Origin: Ancylostoma caninum
Taxonomy: Eukaryota > Nematoda > Chromadorea > Rhabditida > Ancylostomatidae
DNA length: 64,000 nt
Direction of reading: 5' to 3'
NCBI GenBank assembly: GCA_037903475.1
Contig: JBAJFG010000610.1
Span: 620,001-684,000 of the forward strand
Shown: in pieces, positions 56,206-64,000 of the stretch
How positions within the stretch are numbered: position 1 is the stretch's first letter
Layout of the letters: each line of letters begins with the position of its first letter
Notes under the pieces: model-generated
Told to the model about the DNA's origin: nothing
The model's input: the letters and a program-made list of their open reading frames with translations, nothing else
Databases searched by the model: none
Made by a program: the position numbers and the translations under genes

Positions 56206-58856
56206 AACATGAAGATTATTTCTTGAAGATGTTAGAGGACCAGAAAAAGAATGTTCTTCCTCTTAGTAAGCGAAGGTATGGGCAGGAAATTCAGTAAACT
56301 CTTTCTACTTCACGGTATGGTTATGAACATGAGTCCCCAAGCCGATGAAGATGCGATTTCTTACGTGTGCGAAGAAGATATGTTATGTGTATACTTGACC
56401 GTCGTGGGTCATGTCACGGAGATAGGTGCAACTGGTATATCACCCGTCGCCCGTCAGCGGCGGGGGATACCGGTATCATCCCGCCGCTCACATACACACA
56501 TACACGCACATGCAAGTTTTTTAGGTGCTTAGGCGCGTCCGCATGTGTTATCATCCTGATCTCGTCGTCCCGAGATCGCGAGCTCTTGTGGACCTCGGGT
56601 CACCTTTCTCAAAACATCACCGTGCCGGCGCGATTCCTCACAGCTCCTCCGCTCGCCAGGCGGCTGCTGGTGTGAAAAATCATCGCAGAATCGTTCTTCA
56701 GTGTGTGATGAGTAACGGCTGCGCGAGCTTTTCTGGTAAACACGCGTTCATCGTCGCCCAAAAAAGCGGAGGGTGACCAGACCTCCACCGCCGCCGGCCG
56801 GGGCCAGAAGCTGCCTGTTTGACGCGGTGCGGCTTGTGCGCTTCATGTGTCCGTAAGATGCGGGTTGCTGATGTGCTACATTGCTGCTGTGCTGTGTAGA
56901 TCGCGACGACCGTGTGACATTGAATTTCCCGTTCTCGCGTGTAGCAGCTCCAGGATGCGCTCCCGTACATATCGCTACTGCCCCCGCCCAGCTACCACCA
57001 CCACCCTGCTTAGCAATTTGTTAGTCTCGTCCTCGGCGTCGGTCTGCAACGTCGGCTGGCTGCACCTTGTCGTGACCGCGGCTCGACTTCATAGTTTCCC
57101 ATTCAGCCGTCATCCCCTCACGGTGAGCCATCCCCCCATCCTCCTGTCTTTTCAGAACGCAATCCCTGCGAGTCCAATTAGACGTGCACATCACAAACAG
57201 CCCTGGCCACGGATAATAAGAAACCTGAGAGGCCGATTTCCTGTCCTTCCCCCAACCCTCACCGCCTCATCTTCTCATCTTCACCATATTTCACTCTCTC
57301 TTTATCGACGACTGTCATTTGGTGGGTGGAGCGTTGCGAAACACCGGCGAAGAGGTGTTTCCTTTGAGGAGGACATGGAAAAACGCCTGCTGAGCCCGAC
57401 TAATTGCTTTGTGCAAGCCATATGGGCATCGTTTTCCGCGTGTTTTATTAGTATTATCTTTAAAATCCTAGAATTCAGCTCCTCATTCACCAAATTTCAT
57501 TTCGTTCTTCTCTCGTTCTTATCCATCATACGGGGAGGGATGCGTTCATCCTGGAGCTATATGAATCATATAATTGCACCAAAAATGCTTCATTATGTGT
57601 ACGTTTTCCTTAGAGGGACATTCATACATTCAAGTTTTCTGTCTAGAAATTTCCACTGAGACCCTATACTGAGGAGGTATTTCTGGGATATATTGTTGTG
57701 CAGAGTCGAACTTTGGTATCGTTTTCAAGAAAGTTCTTCCTCTTCGAAGAATTCCGCTTCCACAGGTCTTATGAGAATGGAGAAGCTAATTTTACTGTTT
57801 TATTGTTTCAAACGAAGCCTCGGAACCACAAATATGCGAATCTTCATGGATTTCCTCTCAATTTTTCGGGCAAAGATCATACACTATGCTTTTTGGGTCC
57901 TAGCAGTCTATAGAAAGTTTGTTTAGCCTAGTTGGTTGTCTAGATTTTCTTAGCCGAAACTACATATGTTGTATGTTGAGAATGGTAAAAAGGACGTGTC
58001 CTTGTTAGTTTTTTGCAGCTCACAAGGATCCAGGAAGTCCTTGGCAGCAAAATATATCAAAGTTTTGTAAATGAAGCCAAGTTAGCCGGTCTTATCCTTT
58101 TTAGGCAATGTTTGAATAGGAGAATTCCCTCCCATGTTGCGTCTCACCTCACAGTGACACTCTGCCGCCCCCGCCCCTCTCTCGCCCTCTTTCCAGAGGG
58201 TGTGGATGTGCTTGTGTTTAAGCGCACCTTTGTTGTTTTGGCGCTTCGGTGGCCCACGTCCTGGTAGCACCGCGCTGAGCGGCGCCACTCTCCACACCAC
58301 ACACTCACACACTCCACACTTGTTTTAATTGCTCCCTACGGCAAAGTGCTACGGTAGTGGCGGGGCGTGGCCAGGTGAGAGTGGCATTGATCCCTCACCT
58401 CGTCTCGCTCTCGCTCTCGCTCACCAGCACCACCGAGAGCAGTGTGCAGGAGGAGACATCTTCCCCCGTCGGGGCTCGTCACCTTCCACCCCGCCGGCTG
58501 GCTCCTCACCCACACTAGCAGAATCGCCCTGTTTGCCCCCACACACACGACACTCTTCACGCCCCGCTCTCAAGTGCTTGTTAACATTTTACATTGATAA
58601 TTATTCATACGGTATGTGGAGCACTCTCCATCAGGCTGGCTGAGGACGTTTTTCTCTGCGCTCGAGGGTGTTTTGTTTTGGCATCTGGTCAGGTTCATCG
58701 CTCATGATTAATGGAATACTTTGAACTTCCTCATTTTCTCGGGATTCTGTTAAAAAAGGTCCGTTTTGGACTTTCATCACTCCCACATGGGTTCCACGAG
58801 ATTTAGATTATGATTATTTCTTCCAGAAAGGTAAACGTTTGCAGCCGGTGGCTCCC

Positions 58857-61800
58857 ATGGGAGGTGCTAGCCCTTTTGCAATTATTGAAGGTGTTCGTCG
58901 CGCTGCAATGACATTACTCGTTGGATTGCGGAAGAATTTAGCGGTAGTTGCTGGAATTTTGCTGCTATTTAGAAATTCTGAGGATGCGCAAGTTTTTTCA
59001 TTGTTCGCTGCACGCTTTTCTGCAGATAATTGACATCAAAGCTGGACGTTTCGTTCCTTCTTCCAGGATTCTTCCGGAATCTCCTGTTTTCATAATTTAG
59101 AACTTTATTCGTTTCTCATTCTGACCATACTCTTTCCGTGCAATTTTTCGGCAATTATTTTTGTGTTCTATAGATAAGCCAAGTTTTCTGTGAAGTCATT
59201 CATTATGTTTCTTGCTATTATCTGTTCTTTTCCATAGATTCCTTTCTCCTGTTCTTCAGGGATTCTTTTTCGTGAAACATTGTTTCCATGCGCCTCCTAC
59301 AAGTTTACTGTTCCTGTTATCATGTTCCTGAACCATTTTCGCCATGCGCAAACTTCCTAGAAGCGCGCTTTCCTGACTTTCCACCCTAATAATTGCATCA
59401 GGCTGCTGCCCTAATAGTCCTGGGAGTTTCATGTGGTTTTTCTATAGTTATGGGCCTTGCGCGTTGATCGCATTAGCCAGGTAGAGAGGATGCGCGTGTG
59501 CGTGCGTGCATGTATACGTACGCGTTCATTTCTGTGTGTGTTTTCAGACGCAGCAGCAGCAGCAGACGCGCTGGAGGTGCTACTCGGTCTAATGGACGTA
59601 GCTGCGAGCGAGCCGTCGGCGGCAGAATCCGCGCTACGACGGGTCGTCAACGATTCTGACGACGTGCTGCGAAAATTCAAATGTCCGGAATGCGGCAAGG
59701 CGTTCAAGTTCAAACATCATCTCAAGGAGCACATCCGAATCCATTCCGGCGAGAAACCGTTCGAGGTTAGTGCAGTGATTTCAGTTTGTGTGTGCAGCCG
59801 CCTCACTTCACGTCTCTGTGGCCTTTCTATAGCCGCGCGCTCATAAGTTTGTCGGAACGTTTGTTCGACAAGGGGTCGATTAGTGTTAGTGGCAACGCAC
59901 CTGTCCCACCGTGCTTGTCATCATTTATCACTCGAGCTCACATCCCTCCTTCCCTCCCTCACATACCTGTCCGCGAAGCCGACGGGTAACACACCGGCCG
60001 GCCGGTGTAAAGTGTGTCGTTACGAACTACATACATATGTTTAGCTAGCCAATAGCACAGAACTCAATAGATCATTGTAATTTGACAAATGAGTGTGAGG
60101 CCAGGGGTTGCACCCCCTCCTGGGCTTGGATTCATGAAACGATAAGCAAGCAAACCAAGGATGGCTAGCGTGATTGGTTATCGTATTGACTACATAGCGC
60201 TAAGAGACGCAGACGGCAAAATTTGGTTTGCTAGCCTGGGTTTGCTTGGTTATCGTTTCATGAATCCCAGCCCTGCTCGTCCTCAGACTCAGCACTGGGC
60301 TCGTGTCGTCGAGAGTAAAATGATCGAGTTAAGTGTGGAAGGGACGATGAGGCACAGGAGAATCGATTCTCTTCGCGACTTGTAGATAAGTGAATAACGC
60401 ACCTGGCGGCACAAATAAGGCCGGCAATTCCTGCACTACGGGTCCTCTACGGGCTACGGGTGTTCCTTGCACTGGTGCATTACTGGTCTCCAGGATAAGT
60501 CCCAGAAGAAGTTCATGGAACTCTCCCGTTCCCATCGAACCTGGGTCCCTTATCTCAGCGGCGGATTTCCGATCCTGCATCGTCGTCATCGCTCACCCAC
60601 CCTCTAATTGCTCCCCAAAGAGTGTTCACCCTCGTGATTATTTTTGGCCCACTATGCTTTATTACTCAGTGTCTTTCTAAAAAAGGGATATCCTAGTAGA
60701 GCTAGAAGAACTTCAGTGTCCTTCCGTGTTAACGTAACTATGTTGACGCGCCGCATGAAAAAGTCCCAGCTGCGTGTTTGAATAATGACGTCGTAATTCT
60801 CAGCCATCGCTGTTTAGGACATTTGCCACTGTTTTTGAGGCTAATATTGGACGGATCTGATAAGAGGGAGCCATTCCTTGAAAGGTCAAGTTATCATCCA
60901 CAGGTGAAACTTAATTAAACTCCGTGGATTTGATCCATCGCTCCTCGTTCTTACGAATTGAAGCCCAGGGGATTTCCTCCAATGAACATCTAACTTGTTC
61001 ATCTTTTTTTTTTATTTTCTTCCCTCATTCCACCACAAAGTTGACTAGAAAATCAAATTTTGAAGCTTACCGAGATTTTCAGCTATTGAGATTCTTAATA
61101 GAAGCGAGAAATAACTCAAGAAGTCATTAGTTTAAAGCCTATGCATAATAATGCTTCTTTTGGACCTTTTGGGACCATTTATCCAGGAAAAAACGTTCTC
61201 TGTTCAAGGAATTCCTTCTGTGGATTTCTATAACTACTGCCACTAACCTTTGAAACTACGAGAATAGAGCTAGAGGTGAAATTTAATGAGAGATCACCCT
61301 AATCTTGCTCTTGGAGAACTCATCGAGCACTTTTTGCTCTTATGGATTGAATTCTAAATTTAGCTATTTGGATTGCTTCCTGAAAAAAAAACAAAACTCC
61401 AGTAATTAAGCATAGACCCGTTTGTCCTAGAATCCATAAAATATATTCTGTTGCCCTGACGTTTCAGTACTTTTACTGGAAAGGTCTTTTTGAATAAATC
61501 TCATCGCACATTACGATTCTGCATATCCTTCTCGGAGGCTTCCGGTGTTTTCTTCCGGAAACTTGATCCTTGCGAACATTGCGAACATTACAGTGAGGTG
61601 ATCGTGGATAATGACGCTTAAAAGCATACCGTTGATAGCTTATCTGTGAGAAAACGAACGGCGGAAATGCACTTCTCGGCAGACGATTCATTTACAGCGT
61701 AGGTGTCCGCCATACCATAATGAAGCCACGCCCATCGGCATCGGGAACGGAACGGTTCATTGGCCTCCCGACACCATCACTGGCACTGTTCGAGCACAGC

Positions 61801-64000
61801 GATACTGTACGGTCCGCTCAGCCCTGCTGTGGTCTCATTTTTCACTTTTTAATTCTTTTCCTAGCAAATAGTGTAAGTAGAAGGCGAAAACAGCGATGTA
61901 AGCGCAGTTATTACCGTAAGCGAAGGTAGGCAAGGTGTGCGCGATACCGTAGTGCGCGCTAGGTGATTATTGGTTGTCGTCCAGGTAACATGAGCCACGC
62001 GGTCGGGCTCGGGTCCACTCAGGTGTGCTGAAGCAGCTGATATTGACGGCGGCCGCGCCGCTCGGCCTGGCCGACGCGTCGCGGCCGGATTATGAATTCA
62101 CGGCGCGCGAACCTGGCGCTTCCATGAATTAATGAAATGCCTCAGGGGACCTGCCCGCGGTGCTGCGCGCTCTTCACAGCCGCCACCGGCCAAACATAGT
62201 TGCCCTGCAGTCGCCGCACGTCTTCAGGAGGGGTGATCGAGAAAGTGCCGGGGGAGGGTTGTCATAACAGGGCTTTTTTATTGTCTAGTGATCCTTGGGT
62301 CTTCAGAAAGTTTTTTTAATTTTCAATATTTCGAAGTAGGAAGGTCAAATTCCGCATTTAAAGGTCGCAGAAGCGCTTTTAAGTTCCCTGTTCGCAAGAA
62401 AACCCCACAAGAAGCATTTTTCTATTAAATTTCATGAAGGAATTGAGGCGCAATGGACGAGTGCCTCTCCAGTAAAGAAAATGCATTTGTCATTCATCCA
62501 TTGCTGTTACTTCCGCCTATTGTTCTTCTTTTTCCACAGTTGTTGTGTTTGTATCATGCAAAGGAGATTCGGGCTAAAATTAATTCTTCCAGAGATATTT
62601 TTTCCAGAGATATTTAAAATTAAAAACAGTTCGGATTCCACTAAAATAATGTTCTTATAACGACGAATTGGATAGTCCTCCATTTAGCAATCAATTCCCG
62701 AGAGAAAGTGCAATTTTTTTTTAAATTGAAGACTGAGCCATTCTCTTTTTTTCCATTTTTGAGTTGGAGTTTTTTAGATATTGGAGAATTAGCATATTGG
62801 AGTTTTTTTTAAATATAGGAGAATTAGCATATTTTGAGTTTTTATTGGTCTGGGAAGAGGACGAAGCTCCGTAAGATTCTCGTCCTTTTTTAAACAAAAT
62901 GGCTTTGAATAAGAAAAATGTGTGTAGAAGGTTGGCCTCGCGAATAAGAACAGTTGAGATGGTTGCAAATGAAGAAGGAAAGGGTTCATATTCGTGGTAA
63001 GGCTCTTCTGAGACATAATTTCTTGCTTTGATGATCCCTGTAGTGTTTTCAAAGGACTATTTTGGGATAGACATAGGGACGTGAATGAATTCCGGCATCA
63101 ATGGATGTGCGGTAAAACTGGATTTTGTGTTCGCTTCTTACCTATGGAAACTTCATGGTTTGACAGCTTCCAAAAAGGGTAATTCAGCGCGTCCAACATG
63201 GCATGGCGGTATTTGGGTTTCGAAGTTAATTCTGGTAGAAAAATCTGGTACTGAAGCATCTCTATCCACCTAAACCTGTATTTCTTAATGTAGGTACATA
63301 TTGTAAGTGCTGTTAACATTAGTAGACTTGGGTCAGATGGCTAGTTAATGTTGGGATCATGAAACATTTCTTGGTCCTGTAAATCTCGGAGACCAAATCC
63401 GGCCACGATAAAAAAAAGCCGCAATCCATCGCTGTGCCTTTTATGGACGTCATAGAGTCCTCTGGGCATTCCTCTTCCGTGTTCGCCGCCCACTTAATTA
63501 ATCCCACAGGTTTTGTGGGCTCAAGCATGCGTGTTTGTTATTGTGCTAGTGCCTGAGCATAATTTGACAACGGGCATCTGTGCCGGAGGAGAATTCGTTG
63601 CCTGTGTCTCGGGGCGGCGGCGTGAATTGGCTCTCATCGAGGTGTGCGCCCTCGTGTCCGTCGTTATTACACGACCATGCCATCCATATATATGACAATT
63701 TTCGAGGGGAAAATCAGCACCACACAAAACGATGTTCGCCGTTTTTCAGTGTCCTTCCTGTCACAAGCGATTTTCGCACTCTGGCTCTTACTCGTCACAT
63801 ATGAGCAGTAAGAAATGTATACAGCAGGTAGGGCTTTCTCGCGATTTTTCATCCTGAAAAAGGAGCCCATCCCTCTTTTTCCAGAGTGTGCCGTCGATGG
63901 TGCCGCAGTTCAACCACTACCAGCTGGTGATCTACAGAAATTTGCTGATGCAGCTGCAAGCCCAGCAGCAACTCAGTCTGCCGTCCGCTGACATGAATCC
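58857..64000 (+). CDS. zag-1: ZEB/ZAG-1 family zinc-finger transcription factor, N-terminal part
   Basis: Exons in phase: 58857-58890, 59548-59765, 63750-63827 and 63885 to beyond the window. ATG 58857 lies 12 bases after a TTTGCAG acceptor, as in trans-spliced nematode mRNAs. Exon 2 begins with an alanine run, then [16 protein letters not shown] and the first C2H2 finger (CPECGKAF...HLKEHIRIH). Its linker HSGEKPFE ends exactly at the splice site. Exon 3 is the next finger, [17 protein letters not shown] followed by MSSKKC, a C2HC finger diagnostic of ZEB, zfh-1 and ZAG-1. Exon 4 continues [19 protein letters not shown] and is Gln-rich. The homeodomain and C-terminal finger cluster of the family must lie to the right. 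ZEB factors bind CACCT(G) boxes, mostly as repressors; in C. elegans zag-1 controls neuronal differentiation and axon guidance and represses its own transcription. Confidence 0.93.
59991..60008. repeat. perfect 18-bp palindrome ACACCGGCCGGCCGGTGT
   Basis: Exact self-complement in zag-1 intron 2; contains GGCCGGCC. Confidence 0.9.
60122..60273. mobile_element. 152-bp foldback MITE
   Basis: 35-bp arms with two mismatches: the left arm starts GGGCTTGGATTCATGAAACG and the right arm, inverted, starts GGGCTGGGATTCATGAAACG. Each continues through CAAGCAAACC, and GGCTAGC recurs inside both arms. No transposase; no clear target duplication. Confidence 0.8.
61982..62025 (+). promoter_or_regulatory. 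paired CAGGTA/CAGGTG boxes, candidate ZEB/ZAG-1 binding site
   Basis: CAGGTAA at 61982-61988 and CAGGTG at 62020-62025, in a GC-rich block of the zag-1 intron. ZEB proteins bind two such boxes through their two finger clusters. The assignment is inference from sequence. Confidence 0.35.

Larger units (their letters stand above)
40763..58844. other. 18-kb gene-poor region upstream of zag-1
   Basis: No exon chain with consistent phase was found on either strand. GC-rich patches alternate with AT-rich sequence, by eye at about 42.5-43.2, 44.7-44.9, 45.9-46.6, 48.4-49.0, 50.0-50.2, 51.5-52.3, 54.1-55.3, 56.4-57.4 and 58.1-58.6 kb. Their long open frames (for example 45825-46343 minus, 54524-55027 plus, 56847-57659 plus) occur in several frames at once and lack splice-site support, so they look non-coding. 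The region is the presumptive regulatory domain of zag-1. Confidence 0.5.
59766..63749 (+). other. 4-kb zag-1 intron between two zinc-finger exons
   Basis: Bounded by GAG|GTTAGT and GTTTTTCAG. It contains a palindrome, a foldback element and a GC-rich block at about 61.7-62.2 kb with candidate ZEB sites. No other gene was seen. Confidence 0.75.

Noticed and set aside
56847..57659. 270-codon plus-strand frame
   Set aside because: Low-complexity Ser/Leu/His-rich translation in a GC-rich patch, with no domain and no splice signals. Length is plausible by chance in such composition.
62085..62096. GAATTCACGG match to the 3' end of a known nematode microRNA
   Set aside because: Only the tail matches; the seed is absent and no hairpin precursor is seen.

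Overview
The window looks like nuclear DNA of a parasitic nematode, most likely a clade V strongyle such as a hookworm. The evidence is: multi-exon genes with GT-AG introns, some only 50-60 bases long and most ending in TTTCAG-like acceptors; many TA-flanked mariner/Tc1 elements and foldback MITEs; and, at the right end, the first exons of a ZEB/ZAG-1 zinc-finger gene. No bacterial operon, rRNA, tRNA or CRISPR array was seen. All gene models were built by hand from splice signals and reading-frame phase.

Layout. 262-408 is the last coding exon of an upstream gene whose product ends in a PDZ-ligand-like tail (DSWV). 1174-2409 holds two weakly supported divergent gene fragments. 5358-12910 is a plus-strand gene of at least ten exons; its product has an AT-hook and short segments that recall BRD8 of the NuA4/TIP60 complex. 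One of its introns carries a 267-bp (TG)n run followed by a 1.27-kb minisatellite of 49-50-bp units. 14189-15631 (minus) is a complete seven-exon gene for a 371-residue protein with two copies of a YVALWYxxGxPxxGRxWNxGG motif. 18004-24864 (plus) is an ankyrin-repeat gene whose introns hold two small DNA transposons; three more transposon traces surround it, including a 1574-bp Tc1-like element with an IR/DR end structure (25724-27297).

27300-37487 is gene-poor, with a TTAA-flanked foldback element and one weak coding candidate. 37488-40573 is the 3' part of a gene for a small cysteine-rich single-pass membrane protein, followed by a poly(A) signal. 40.6-58.8 kb is an 18-kb stretch with no gene I can support. 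It has GC-rich patches and lies directly upstream of the zag-1 orthologue (58857 to beyond the right edge), so it is a natural place for developmental cis-regulation. The zag-1 intron between the two visible zinc fingers carries a foldback element, a perfect palindrome and a pair of CAGGTA/CAGGTG boxes of the kind ZEB factors bind.

No single coherent new system (defence, biosynthetic or secretion cluster) is visible. The most unusual items are the antisense-open minisatellite, the IR/DR Tc1-like element, the variety of foldback elements and several uncharacterised nematode genes.
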